Source: Bog-473 sp963807675
Lineage (GTDB): Bacteria; Actinomycetota; Acidimicrobiia; Acidimicrobiales; RAAP-2
Length of the DNA: 64,000 bases
NCBI GenBank assembly: GCA_963807675.1
Contig: CAWECP010000003.1
Span: 310,001 to 374,000 of the forward strand
Direction: 5' to 3'
Positions 24,661 to 34,500 of this stretch are shown piece after piece. How positions within the stretch are numbered: the first letter of the stretch is position 1; each line of letters begins with the position of its first letter. Both the position numbers and the translations under genes were made by a program. The notes below the pieces were generated by a model, which saw only the letters and a list, made by a program, of their open reading frames with translations, was not told the DNA's origin and made no database searches.

Positions 24661-26298
24661 GTGGTGATGACCTTCGAGGGCTTCGAACAGGAAACCTGGA
24701 AAGCCCTCCCCGGTGCCGCCCGCCTGACCGTGGCCCAGCGGGAGGCGATCGAGTCGGACGAGCCCCTGCTGTGCGTCGTGGCCGGCGCCGGGGCGGGCAA
24801 GACCCGGGTGCTGACGCTGCGGGTGGCCCGGAGGGTGCGCGACGGGTCCATCGACGCCGACCGCACCCTGGTCACCACGTTCAGCCGCAAGGCGGCCGAG
24901 GAGTTGCGCACGCGGCTGTGGTCACTCGGCGTCCCCGGGGTGCGGGCGGGCACGTTCCACCGCACCGCGCTCGGCCTGCTGCGCCAACACCGCGAGCTGC
25001 GCGGGCGCCCGGCGCCCCAACTGCTGCCGGACCGCCGGCGTCTGATCGCCGACGTGACGACCGGCGATCCGCGGCGGACCCGCGCCCTCGACGGGGAGAT
25101 CGGTTGGGCCAAGGCCCGCCTCGTACCGCCGGACCGCTATGAGGCGGAGGCCCGCCGGCAGCGCCGGCGCACCGGCGTCAGCCACGAGCAGGTAGCCGAC
25201 GCCTACGCCCGTTACGAGGCTGAGCGGACGAAACGCCGGCTGCTCGACTTCGACGACCTCATCGGCGCCTGCGCGGACGCGCTGGCGGGCGACAGTGACT
25301 TCGCCGACCGCATCCGCTGGCGTAGCCGCCACCTCTTCGTCGACGAAATGCAGGACGTGAACCCGGCGCAGTTCCGTCTGCTGACCGCGCTGCTGTCCGA
25401 CGAGCCCGACCTCTTCGTGGTCGGAGACCCCAACCAGTCGGTCTACGGCTTCAACGGCGCCGACCCCACCCTGCTCGACCGGTTGCCCGAGATCCTTCGC
25501 GGCACCAAGGTCATCCGTCTGGACGAGAACCACCGCTGCACACCGCAGGTGGTGGCGGTGGCGACGGCCGTCCTGCGCGACGGTGGGACGGGCGACGTGG
25601 TGGCGCCCAGCACGACCCGGGTGGACGGGCCGGTGCCCCAGGTGGTGCGGCACGACACCGATCAGGACGAGGCGGCCTGGGCGGCCTCCCGGGCCAAGCT
25701 GTCGCGTGCGCCGGGCCGGCTCTGGTCGAGCATCGCGGTGCTGGCGCGCACCAACGCCCAGCTGACCACGGTGCAGGCCGCCATGGACGCCGCCCGCGTG
25801 CCCAGCCTGGTGGCCGGGTCCGACCTCGGGCCGGCCAGCGACCTACGACCCGAGAGCGACCGCCGGGAGCCCGACGAGGACGACGACGGGCCCCGGGCAC
25901 CGTCACCATCGGAGCGGGACCGGGTGGTGCTGACGACGTTCCACCGCGCCAAGGGCCTGCAATGGCCGACGGTCCTGGTGCTCGGTCTCGGCCAGGGCCT
26001 CATGCCGATCGCGTCGGCCCAGACGACGGCCGCCGTCGAGGAGGAGCGCCGGCTCCTGTACGTGGCGCTGACGCGCTCCGAGGAGGAGTTGTGGTGTAGC
26101 TGGTTCGAGCGGTCGGGCGACGGGACCTCCGTTGCGGGTGCGAAGGAACCCAGCCCGTGGCTCGAGCCGATCGAGCAGGCCATCGTGCAACTCGAGAAGG
26201 AGGCTGCGCCGACCTCGGCCACCGAGGTCTCGGCCCGCGTGGACGAGCTGCGGCGCCGGCTGGCCGCCGGGGTGGAGGGCACCGACGCCGGGCGGTAG
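24661..26298 (+). CDS. UvrD/Rep-family (superfamily 1) ATP-dependent DNA helicase
   Basis: 545 residues from GTG 24661. SF1A motifs are in order: Q-motif L-T-V-A-Q-R-E-A-I; motif I G-A-G-A-G-K-T-R; motif Ia T-F-S-R-K-A-A-E-E-L; motif II as L-F-V-D-E-M-Q-D-V-N; motif III V-V-G-D-P-N-Q-S-V-Y-G-F-N-G-A; motif IV-like E-N-H-R-C-T; motif V T-F-H-R-A-K-G-L-Q-W-P; and motif VI V-A-L-T-R-S. It is short for UvrD (usually about 700) because the 1B/2B insertions are reduced. It is an actinobacterial UvrD2/PcrA-like 3'-5' helicase, probably in repair. Confidence 0.9.
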   Translation: MVMTFEGFEQETWKALPGAARLTVAQREAIESDEPLLCVVAGAGAGKTRVLTLRVARRVRDGSIDADRTLVTTFSRKAAEELRTRLWSLGVPGVRAGTFHRTALGLLRQHRELRGRPAPQLLPDRRRLIADVTTGDPRRTRALDGEIGWAKARLVPPDRYEAEARRQRRRTGVSHEQVADAYARYEAERTKRRLLDFDDLIGACADALAGDSDFADRIRWRSRHLFVDEMQDVNPAQFRLLTALLSDEPDLFVVGDPNQSVYGFNGADPTLLDRLPEILRGTKVIRLDENHRCTPQVVAVATAVLRDGGTGDVVAPSTTRVDGPVPQVVRHDTDQDEAAWAASRAKLSRAPGRLWSSIAVLARTNAQLTTVQAAMDAARVPSLVAGSDLGPASDLRPESDRREPDEDDDGPRAPSPSERDRVVLTTFHRAKGLQWPTVLVLGLGQGLMPIASAQTTAAVEEERRLLYVALTRSEEELWCSWFERSGDGTSVAGAKEPSPWLEPIEQAIVQLEKEAAPTSATEVSARVDELRRRLAAGVEGTDAGR

Positions 26299-26339
26299 GG
26301 GCCGGTAAGGTCGGTCCGCCCGATCGACCCGAAGTGGGG

Positions 26340-27773
26340 ATGGCACCGCACATGTCGGAACTCCTGGAGCAGCTGCGCAAGGCCGTCGGCGAGACCAATG
26401 TGCTCGACGGCGAGGCGGTGCACGCCGACTACACCCACGACGAGACGCTCACCGTCACCCCGGTGAGGCCGCTCGTCCTGGTGCTCCCTGGCTCGACGAG
26501 CGAAGTGGCCGAGGTCGTGCGCGTGGCCGGCGAGCGCGAGGTGCCGGTGGTGGCCCGGGGCAGTGGCACCGGCCTGTCGGGCGCGGCCGTCCCGGTGGCC
26601 GACGGCATCCTGCTGGCCTTCGACCGCATGAACCGGATCATCGAGATCGACGTGGAGAACCAGGTCGCCGTGGTCCAGCCCGGGGTGACCCTCGAGCGAC
26701 TCAACGGCGAGCTGGCGCCGCTCGGGCTGATCTACCCGGTGTCGCCCGGAGAGCAGAGCGCCTCCCTCGGAGGGAACGTGGGCACCAACGCCGGCGGCAT
26801 GCGCGCCGTGCGCTATGGCGTGACGCGCCACCACGTCCTGGGGCTCGAGGTCGTGCTGGCCGATGGGACCGTCATGCGCACGGGCGGGAAGTTCGTCAAG
26901 TGCTCGACCGGCTACGACCTGACGCAGCTGCTCATCGGCTCCGAGGGGACGCTTGCCGTGACGACCGAGGTGACGGTCAAGGTCCACCCTCGGCTGACCG
27001 AGACGGCCACCGTGCTGGCCCCGTTCGGGACTCTGGCCGATGTGACGCACGCGGTGCCGCGCATTGTGGCGAGCGGCATCGATCCGACGATCCTGGAATA
27101 CGCCGACGCCCTGGTGCTGGGCAGCATCACCGGGGCGGCGGGACTCGACCTCGGCATCCCCGACGAGGTGAAGCAGGCGACCCAGGCCTACCTGATCGTC
27201 GTGCTGGAGCAGTCGTCGGCCGACCGGCTGGACGAGGACGTCGAGCGCCTGGGGACGCTGTTGACGGACCTCGGGGCGGTCGAGGTCTACGTGCTGCCCC
27301 CGCATGCCGGCGCGGACCTGATCACGGCGCGAGAGCGCCTCTTCTTCGTGACCAAGGCCGCTGGGGCGGACGACATCATCGACGCCGTCATCCCCCGCGC
27401 CGCCATCGCCGACTACCTGGCCGGGGTGGGCGAGCTGGCGGCCCAGCACGGCTCCTTCGTCTCGGGCTGCGGGCACGTGGGCGACGGCAACGTGCACCTG
27501 GCCGTGTTCCAACCCGACGTGGAACAGCGCAAGGCGATCACCCGGGAGATCCTCAAGTCGGCGGCGGCGGCCGGGGGTGCGGTGTCGGGCGAGCACGGGG
27601 TGGGCACCGAGAAGGTGCCCTATTTCCTCGAGCTGGAGGACCCGGCCGCACTGGCGCTGATGCGCTCCATAAAGAAGGTGTTCGACCCCAAGGGGATCCT
27701 CGGCCCCGACCGGATCTTCGGCCCACCGCAGACAACCCCCTCGCACACAGCAGAGTCAGGAGAGACGTCATGA
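26340..27773 (+). CDS. FAD-linked oxidase, GlcD/D-lactate dehydrogenase type
   Basis: 477 residues from ATG 26340 (ATG 26352 also possible, with a better-spaced GTGGGG). It has the PCMH FAD-binding domain (V-A-R-G-S-G-T-G-L-S-G and G-G-N-V-G-T-N-A-G-G-M-R-A-V-R-Y-G) and the FAD-oxidase C domain (C-G-H-V-G-D-G-N-V-H and V-S-G-E-H-G-V-G, with the metal-binding His residues). It oxidises a 2-hydroxy acid to the 2-oxo acid. The stop overlaps the start of the following TPP-enzyme gene (ATGA), so the two products probably act in sequence. Confidence 0.92.
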   Translation: MAPHMSELLEQLRKAVGETNVLDGEAVHADYTHDETLTVTPVRPLVLVLPGSTSEVAEVVRVAGEREVPVVARGSGTGLSGAAVPVADGILLAFDRMNRIIEIDVENQVAVVQPGVTLERLNGELAPLGLIYPVSPGEQSASLGGNVGTNAGGMRAVRYGVTRHHVLGLEVVLADGTVMRTGGKFVKCSTGYDLTQLLIGSEGTLAVTTEVTVKVHPRLTETATVLAPFGTLADVTHAVPRIVASGIDPTILEYADALVLGSITGAAGLDLGIPDEVKQATQAYLIVVLEQSSADRLDEDVERLGTLLTDLGAVEVYVLPPHAGADLITARERLFFVTKAAGADDIIDAVIPRAAIADYLAGVGELAAQHGSFVSGCGHVGDGNVHLAVFQPDVEQRKAITREILKSAAAAGGAVSGEHGVGTEKVPYFLELEDPAALALMRSIKKVFDPKGILGPDRIFGPPQTTPSHTAESGETS

Positions 27774-29317
27774 ACGGTGCCCGCGCCCTCCTCTCGACGC
27801 TGGTCGACGCGGAGGTCGACGTCTGCTTCGCCAACCCCGGAACCTCGGAGATGCACTTCGTGGCCGCCCTCGACGACGTGCCTGCCATGCGCGGCGTGCT
27901 CTGCCTCTTCGAGGGGGCGGTGACCGGCGCGGCGGACGGCTACGGGCGGGTGGCGGGACGACCGGCAGCGACGCTGCTGCACCTGGGGCCGGGGCTGGGC
28001 AACGGGCTGGCCAACCTGCACAACGCCCGGCGGGCGCGGACGCCGGTGGTCAACATCGTGGGCGACCACGCCACGTACCACGCCCGCTATGACGCACCGC
28101 TGCAATCGGACATCGCGTCGATCGCGGGTCCGGTGTCGGGCTGGTACCGCTCGACGGCGCGGGCCGACGACGTCGCAGGGGACGCCGCCGACGCCGTGGC
28201 GGCCGCGCTCGGCCCGCCGGGGTGCGTGGCCACGCTGGTGCTGCCGGCGGACGCATCGTGGTCGGAATCGTCGACCGGGCCGAGCGCCCCGCGGCCGCGG
28301 GGCCGGCCGGCGGTGGTGCCGGCGGACACCGTCGACGAGGTGGCCAAGGCGCTGCGCTCGGGCGAGCGGGCGGCGCTCCTCCTCGGGGGAAGCGCGCTGC
28401 GGGCCGACGGACTGCGGGCGGCCAGCCGGGCGGCGGTGGCCACCGGCGCCGCGCTTCTGGGTGAGACCTTCCCGGCCAACCTGGAGCGCGGGGCGGGCAT
28501 CCCGGCAGTGGAGCGGCTGGCCTATCTGGCCGAGATGGCCCAGGCGCAACTGGACGGCGTGCGCCATCTGGTGCTGGTCGACGCCAAGTCGCCGGTGTCG
28601 TTCTTCGCCTACCCCGGCAAGGCCAGCGACCTGGTGCCCAGCAGCTCCACGGTGCACACGCTGGCCCGGCCCGGAGAGGACGTGACGGGCGCGCTGGAGG
28701 CGCTGGCCGACGCCGTGGGCGCGCCCGTGAACGGCGGGGCGCCAGCGCCGGCGTTCCGGCCCGATCGGCCGTCAGGCGCGCTGACGACCGAGACGCTGGC
28801 CGCGGCCATTGGGGCGACGCTGCCCGAGGGGGCCATCGTGGCGGACGAGGGGAACACCTCGGGGCTGTTCGTGGCAGGGGCGACCGCGGGCGCGCCGCGG
28901 CACGACTGGCTCACGCTGACCGGCGGCGCCATCGGCATCGGGCTGCCCATGGCGACCGGCGCCGCGGTGGCCGCCCCGGAGCGCCCGGTGCTGTGCCTGG
29001 AGGCCGACGGGAGCGCCATGTACACGATGCAAGCGCTGTGGACGCACGCTCGCGAGGGCCTCAACGTGACGACGGTCGTGCTTTCGAACCGGAGCTACGC
29101 CATCCTCAACATGGAACTGCACCGGGTCGGCGCCGAAGGTGGTGGGCCGCGGGCTCGGCGCCTGCTCGACCTGACCGATCCCGAGCTCGACTTCTGCGAT
29201 CTGGCCCGGGGCATGGGCGTGCCCGCCCGCCGGGTGGAGAACGCGGAGGACCTCGTCACCGCGCTGGAGACCGGGTTCGCCGCGCCGGGTCCGACCCTAA
29301 TTGAGGTGCCGATTTAG
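27770..29317 (+). CDS. Thiamine-diphosphate-dependent decarboxylase / acetolactate synthase-like enzyme
   Basis: 515 residues with the three ThDP-enzyme domains. The N-terminal G-T-S-E and catalytic Glu in F-E-G-A-V-T-G-A-A-D-G-Y-G-R are present; the ThDP/Mg2+ motif near the C-terminus is E-A-D-G-S-A-M-Y followed about 25 residues later by S-N-R-S-Y-A-I. It is shorter than catabolic or anabolic acetolactate synthases (about 550-600) and nearer to benzoylformate-decarboxylase-like members. ATGA coupling to a 2-hydroxy-acid oxidase suggests a path 2-hydroxy acid to 2-oxo acid to aldehyde. SD is aggaga. The real substrate is open. Confidence 0.85.
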   Translation: MNGARALLSTLVDAEVDVCFANPGTSEMHFVAALDDVPAMRGVLCLFEGAVTGAADGYGRVAGRPAATLLHLGPGLGNGLANLHNARRARTPVVNIVGDHATYHARYDAPLQSDIASIAGPVSGWYRSTARADDVAGDAADAVAAALGPPGCVATLVLPADASWSESSTGPSAPRPRGRPAVVPADTVDEVAKALRSGERAALLLGGSALRADGLRAASRAAVATGAALLGETFPANLERGAGIPAVERLAYLAEMAQAQLDGVRHLVLVDAKSPVSFFAYPGKASDLVPSSSTVHTLARPGEDVTGALEALADAVGAPVNGGAPAPAFRPDRPSGALTTETLAAAIGATLPEGAIVADEGNTSGLFVAGATAGAPRHDWLTLTGGAIGIGLPMATGAAVAAPERPVLCLEADGSAMYTMQALWTHAREGLNVTTVVLSNRSYAILNMELHRVGAEGGGPRARRLLDLTDPELDFCDLARGMGVPARRVENAEDLVTALETGFAAPGPTLIEVPI

Positions 29318-29368
29318 GGGGTCGGCAAGCTGCACAGATAATGCATCGACAACATTTGGGCAGGGCGT

Positions 29369-29398
29369 CCGCTTTAGAGCCGAACGGCTCTATAGCGG
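29369..29398. terminator. 30-nt near-perfect inverted repeat, candidate terminator
   Basis: CCGCT-T-TAGAGCCG-AA-CGGCTCTA-T-AGCGG folds with 5 + 8 bp of stem, one T:T mismatch and a 2-nt centre. It sits 52 bp after the TPP-enzyme stop and before the small gene at 29488. No T-run follows, so it is either an actinobacterial U-less terminator or an operator. Confidence 0.5.
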
Positions 29399-29487
29399 TT
29401 CTTCGCCAGGCTGTCACGATGGCCTGGTACTCATGCGGCGCACCCCATTCCCCGGGTGCGCAACACACACAGTGAAGAGGGATGTAC

Positions 29488-29802
29488 ATGCCCACTTACA
29501 GCCAGGTTGGACACTCCCGACCGACAGACGAAGGTCTTGAGCGGCTCCGCCGTGATCTCCTCAGCGTCGCCCCGCTGGAGCCCGACGAGGAGCGCGAGCC
29601 GGTCAACTACGCCGCCCTGGAATTCGAGCTGGAGCGGCTGAAGAAGCGGTTGGCCGTTTGGCAGATCTTCATGACGTACATGAAGGACGGCGCCGAGAAC
29701 TGGCCCGAGGTTCGGGCCTCCCTCACGCAAAGCGACTTCGAGCAGATCATTGAGATCTGTGACGGGGTGTCGCTGCGAGACCTGCTGTTCGACGAGGGCT
29801 AG
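29488..29802 (+). CDS. Small helical hypothetical protein
   Basis: 104 residues from ATG 29488, which has agaggg about 6 nt upstream (ATG 29482 is in frame but too close to it). The protein is highly charged and helical: E-F-E-L-E-R-L-K-K-R-L-A-V-W-Q-I-F-M could make a short coiled coil, and the C-terminus is acidic. Unknown family. It is a single gene between the TPP-enzyme gene and the pilin operon, convergent with the latter. Confidence 0.6.
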   Translation: MPTYSQVGHSRPTDEGLERLRRDLLSVAPLEPDEEREPVNYAALEFELERLKKRLAVWQIFMTYMKDGAENWPEVRASLTQSDFEQIIEICDGVSLRDLLFDEG

Positions 29803-29873
29803 CGCCTGAGGTCGTCCCGAGAGCGATTGAAGATCCGGACAGATCGTTCGCCCTAGAGTCCTGTCGTTTCGCG

Positions 29874-30629
29874 TTACGCGTAGGTGATCTCGGGTGCGCC
29901 GTTATTGGTACCGCTGGCACCGCCTGAGGTGGTCGTGACTTCGACCCAGTACGTTGAACCGTTCGTACCACCGGTCGGAACGTTGGCCGCGAGCTCCGTC
30001 GAGTTGTCCACATCGACGTTGGCGGCTGAGACGGTCAACGTGTTCCCGTTGCCAGTCGGCACCAATTCCACCGACGTCGCCCCGCTGATGAACCCGATGC
30101 CGGTGATCGTCATCTGCGTCCCCGGGGGATACGTACCCGAGGTGGTGCTCACACCCGAGACGACAGGGGTGAGCGGCACGTAGGTGAACTCGAAGGACGA
30201 CGATTCGGAGGTCCCCGACGCGCTGCCCGGGACGGTCGCCACCGTCACGTAGTACGGCGTACCGCCGCTGGCGACGTTGGCCACGGGCGGTGTCACAACC
30301 GTGATCGTCTGCACCAGCGGCGTGCCGGCGCCGCAGGGGTCGCTGCTGTTAGCGGCATAACCGCTGACAGATACGTCGGCCTCCGGAACGGTCACCGAGT
30401 ACGAGGTCTGGGCCGTGTCGGTCAGGGAGACGGTCGTCAAGTCGCCGTCGCCCTCGCTCAGGAACCCCGTGCCGATGATGGAGAGTTCCGATCCCCCGGC
30501 CGAGGAGCCTGCGGCGTCGCCGCTGATACTGCAAATGGTGGGCGTCGTGAGCCGCGTTGTACGTGAAGAGGTCAGCGGTGGACGGCGAGGGGTGAGGGCT
30601 GACCCCGTCGGCGGTGCTGACCACGACAT
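29874..30629 (-). CDS. PilX-like surface protein, C-terminal part after frameshift
   Basis: This frame carries the continuation of the PilX-like protein. The meaningful part begins near 30552, where L-T-T-P-T-I-C-S-I-S-G takes over from the upstream frame, and runs to TAA at 29874. It holds two further IPT/TIG-type Ig-like domains (S-E-L-S-I-I-G-T-G-F and G-T-Q-M-T-I-T-G-I-G-F are their strands) and a short Ser/Gly-rich end. The first ~25 codons of the open frame (30629 to about 30555) are out-of-frame noise. It is not an independent gene. Confidence 0.75.
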   Translation of the reverse strand: MSWSAPPTGSALTPRRPPLTSSRTTRLTTPTICSISGDAAGSSAGGSELSIIGTGFLSEGDGDLTTVSLTDTAQTSYSVTVPEADVSVSGYAANSSDPCGAGTPLVQTITVVTPPVANVASGGTPYYVTVATVPGSASGTSESSSFEFTYVPLTPVVSGVSTTSGTYPPGTQMTITGIGFISGATSVELVPTGNGNTLTVSAANVDVDNSTELAANVPTGGTNGSTYWVEVTTTSGGASGTNNGAPEITYA

Positions 30630-31572
30630 AGTAGGAACCTGCCGTGGTCACGGGTGGAGCGCTGAACGTGAGCGACGTCGTCGAGGTCACACTGACCGCA
30701 GAGCTCGCCACGTTGACCGTGAGGTTGGGGATGAGATCAGAGACCAAGGACACCCCGGTCGAGCCACTGACGAACCCGGTCCCGGTGACGGTCACGGTGG
30801 TGGTGGCATTCACACTGGCCGACGACACCGACAGCGCAGTGACCGTGGGCGTGGTGGTTGAGGGTTCTGAGGCGTCGATGGTCATCCCGACACCACACGG
30901 GTTACACGGACCCCCGTCGTTGACCACCGGGTCCGCCGATGAGTAGTCGTCGAACGTGACGACGGTCCGCAATCCCGGGTTCGTCTCACACAATGAGGCG
31001 GTCATGGAGCCATTGCCATTGTCGATGCAGGCGGAAATCGTCACGATGCGGGTCGCCGAGCTGATCGGGTTCCATTCGGTGCTGCACCAGACGTCGACGG
31101 TGTAGCCATTGGCCTGGGGCACTTGCGATGGGCCCGAGCTGGTGGTCCAGCAATTGGCCGGCGGGCTGGCGTCGAGCGTCTGACCCTCGCCCAACATCGT
31201 GTTGTACCGGATGTTCTGGATCGCCACCTGGGTCGCGCTGTTGAGGGCGAAGTCAGCGTTGCGAGAGTTCTGGAACGAGAGCGAGTTAGAGAGGTCGTTC
31301 GAGGTCCACGCGGTCAATCCACCAATGATGAGGCTGATGGCGACCAGGAACACCAGGGCCAGTACCAGCGATGATCCCGACTCGTCGTCACGACGAGGCC
31401 TCCGGGCCGACGCCACGGTCCCCGAGGACGGCTTCGCGTCAGCGATGAGCCGCCGTCGCACCCTGCCAGCCAGGCGGTCGCGCGTGTGTGCCACGTTGGT
31501 CGCGTTCGACGGCGCCGATTGCACGTCGCGTTCTTGCTGGAAGTCCAGCGGGTTGTTGCCGTAGTCGGTCAC
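30349..31572 (-). CDS. PilX-like minor pilin with IPT/TIG domains, N-terminal part
   Basis: It starts at GTG 31572, overlapping the PilV-like stop as GTGA. A basic leader of about 60 residues precedes E-S-G-S-S-L-V-L-A-L-V-F-L-V-A-I, the hydrophobic start resembling PilX-type pilins in type IV pilus systems. A globular part with several Cys follows, then an IPT/TIG domain (T-V-T-V-T-G-T-G-F). Near 30552 the reading frame must move by one base to continue in the next frame; the product read straight ends in Arg-rich nonsense at 30349. Third gene of the minor-pilin operon. Confidence 0.75.
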   Translation of the reverse strand: MTDYGNNPLDFQQERDVQSAPSNATNVAHTRDRLAGRVRRRLIADAKPSSGTVASARRPRRDDESGSSLVLALVFLVAISLIIGGLTAWTSNDLSNSLSFQNSRNADFALNSATQVAIQNIRYNTMLGEGQTLDASPPANCWTTSSGPSQVPQANGYTVDVWCSTEWNPISSATRIVTISACIDNGNGSMTASLCETNPGLRTVVTFDDYSSADPVVNDGGPCNPCGVGMTIDASEPSTTTPTVTALSVSSASVNATTTVTVTGTGFVSGSTGVSLVSDLIPNLTVNVASSAVSVTSTTSLTFSAPPVTTAGSYYVVVSTADGVSPHPSPSTADLFTYNAAHDAHHLQYQRRRRRLLGRGIGTLHHRHGVPERGRRRLDDRLPDRHGPDLVLGDRSGGRRICQRLCR

Positions 31573-34500
31573 GGGTACACCGTCAGTTGCTCGGACGTGC
31601 ACGAGCTCGTCGCCCCATTGTTGTTGGCGTCGCCGCTATAGGTCGCCTGCCAGTAGTAGGTGCCGGTGGAGAAGAAGGACACGCTGCTGGAGTTCGGCAC
31701 CGCGCCGCTGGCGGGCACCGTCACTTGGTTCACGAGGTGGTTGCCCGTCGAGCAACCGCTGTTGGTGTAGTAGCGGTAGGTAACGGTCCCGGACCCCGTC
31801 GAGGTGCCCGCCCCGCTCAGCGTGGCCGTATCATTGGCCGACGAGTCCTCCGTGATAGTCGAAGCTGACAGCGTGGTGCTGATAGTCGGGGAGGCCTTGG
31901 CCACCACCGTCTCGGACATGCCCGAGCCACAGGCCGAGGTAGCGGTGGTGTTGTTGGAGTCGCCGCCGTAGGAGACGTACCACCAGTAGTTGCCGGCCGC
32001 GCCCGGCGTGTAGCCGGCCGAGGGGTTGTAGGTGTTGTTGCCGCTGACCGTGGCCGTGCCCACCGTGGTGCCCCCACTGGTGCAGGTGGTCGGCTCGGTT
32101 CCAGGACCGAAGACTTTGAAGGTGACGGTGCCGCTGGCGTTGGAGCCCGACGAGTTGGCGAAGGCCGAGCTGATCGAGCTGGCCGCGATGGCGGTCCCGG
32201 CAGAGTCAGTCGAGGGGCCGGTGGCCGTCACCGTCGGGGCGGCCTTGGCCACCACCGTCTCGGACATGGCCGTGCCACAGGCCGAGGTGGCGGTGGTGTT
32301 GTTGGAGTCGCCGCCGTAGGAGGCGTACCACCAGTAGTCACCGACGCTGCTCGGGGTGAAGCTGGCCGAGGGGTGGTAGGTGGCGTTGCCGCTGACCGTG
32401 GCCGTGCCCACCGTGGTGCCCCCGCTGGTGCAGGTGGTCGGCTCGGTTCCGGGGCCGAAGACGGTGAGGGTGATGGTGCCGCTGGCGTTGGAGCCCGACG
32501 ACGATGCGAAGACCGAGCTGACGCCGCTGGTGGCGATGGCCGTGCCGGCAGAGTCAGTCGAGGGGCCGGTCGCCGTCACCGTCGGTGAGGCCTTGGCCAC
32601 CACCGTCTCGAACATCTGCGAACCACAAGTCGAGGTCGCCGCGTTGTTGTTGGAGTCGCCGCCGTAGGAGGCGTACCACCAGTAGTCACCCACGGTGCTC
32701 GGGGTGAAGCTGGCCGATGGGTTGTAGGTGTTGTTGCCGCTGACCGTGGCCGTGCCCACCGTGGTCCCCCCGCTGGTGCAGGTGGTCGGGGCGGTGGTCT
32801 GAGGGCCGAAGACTTTGAAGGTGAGGGTGCCGCTCACTGCCGGCGTGGTGGTGCCGCTCGCCAGCACCGAGTTGATGCTGCTCGCCGCGAGGGCGCTGCC
32901 GGCGGTGCCGGTCCCGGGGCCAGCGGCCGTCACCGTCGGGGAGAACTTGGCCACCACCATTTCGGACATGCCCGAGCCACAGGTCGAGGTCGCCGCACCG
33001 TTGTTGGTGTCGCCGCCGTAGGAGACGTACCACCAGTAGTCACCGGCCGCGCCCGGCGTGTAGCCGGCCGTCGGGTTGTAGGTGTTGTTGCCGCTGACCG
33101 TGGCCGTGCCCACCGTGGTCCCCCCACTGGTGCAGGTGGTCGGGGCGGTGGTCTGGGGGCCGAAGACTTTGAAGGTGATGGTGCCGCTGGCGTTGGAGCC
33201 CGACGAGTTGGCGAAGCCCGAGCTGATCGAGCTGGCCGCGATGGCGGTCCCGATCGTCCCGTTCGCTGGGCCAGCGGCCGTCACCGTCGGGGAGGCCTTG
33301 GCCACCACCGTCTCGGACATGCCCGAGCCACAGGCCGAGGTGGCCGCACCGTTGTTGGTGTCGCCGCCGTAGGAGACGTACCACCAGTAGTTGCCGGCCG
33401 CGCCCGGCGTGTAACCGGCCGAGGGGTTGTAGGTGTTGTTGCCGCTGACCGTGGCCGTGCCCACCGTGGTGCCCCCACTGGTGCAGGTGGTCGGCTCGGT
33501 CCCGGGACCGAAGACGGTGAAGGTGACGGTGCCGCTGGCGTTGGAGCCCGACGAGTTGGCGAAGGCCGAGCTGATCGAGCTGGCCGCGATGGCGGTCCCG
33601 GCAGAGTCAGTCGAGGGGCCGGTGGCCGTCACCGTCGGGGCGGCCTTGGCCACCACCGTCTCGGACATGGCCGTGCCACAGGCCGAGGTGGCGGTGGTGT
33701 TGTTGGAGTCGCCGCCGTAGGAGGCGTACCACCAGTAGTCACCGACGCTGCTCGGGGTGAAGCTGGCCGAGGGGTGGTAGGTGGCGTTGCCGCTGACCGT
33801 GGCCGTGCCCACCGTGGTGCCCCCGCTGGTGCAGGTGGTCGGCTCGGTTCCGGGGCCGAAGACGGTGAGGGTGATGGTGCCGCTGGCGTTGGAGCCCGAC
33901 GACACGGCGAAGACCGAGGAGATGTTGGACGCCGCGATGGCAGTCCCCGCGGTGCCGGTTCCGGGGCCGGTCGACGTCACCGTGGGTGAGGCCTTGGCCA
34001 CCACCGTGTCGAACATCTGCGAACCACAGGTCGAGGTCGCCGCGTTGTTGTTGGAGTCGCCGCCGTAGGAGGCGTACCACCAGTAGTCACCCACGGTGCT
34101 CGGGGTGAAGCTGGCGGTCGGGTTGTAGGTGTTGTTGCCGCTGACCGTGGTCCCGGTCCCCACCGCCGTGCCCCCGCTGGTGCAGGTGGTCGGGGCGGTG
34201 GCCTGGGGGCCAAAGACGGTGAAGGTGATGGTGCCGCTCACCGCCGGCGTGGTGGTGCCGCTCGCCAGCACCGAGTTGATGCTGCTCGCCGCGAGGGCGC
34301 TGCCGGCGGTGCCGGTCCCGGGGCCAGCGGCCGTCACCGTCGGGGAGAACTTGGCCACCACCATTTCGGACATGCCTGAGCCACAGGTCGAGGTCGCCGC
34401 ACCGTTGTTGGTGTCGCCGCCGTAGGAGACGTACCACCAGTAGTCACCGGCCGCGCCCGGCGTGTAGCCGGCCGTCGGGTTGTAGGTGTTGTTGCCGCTG

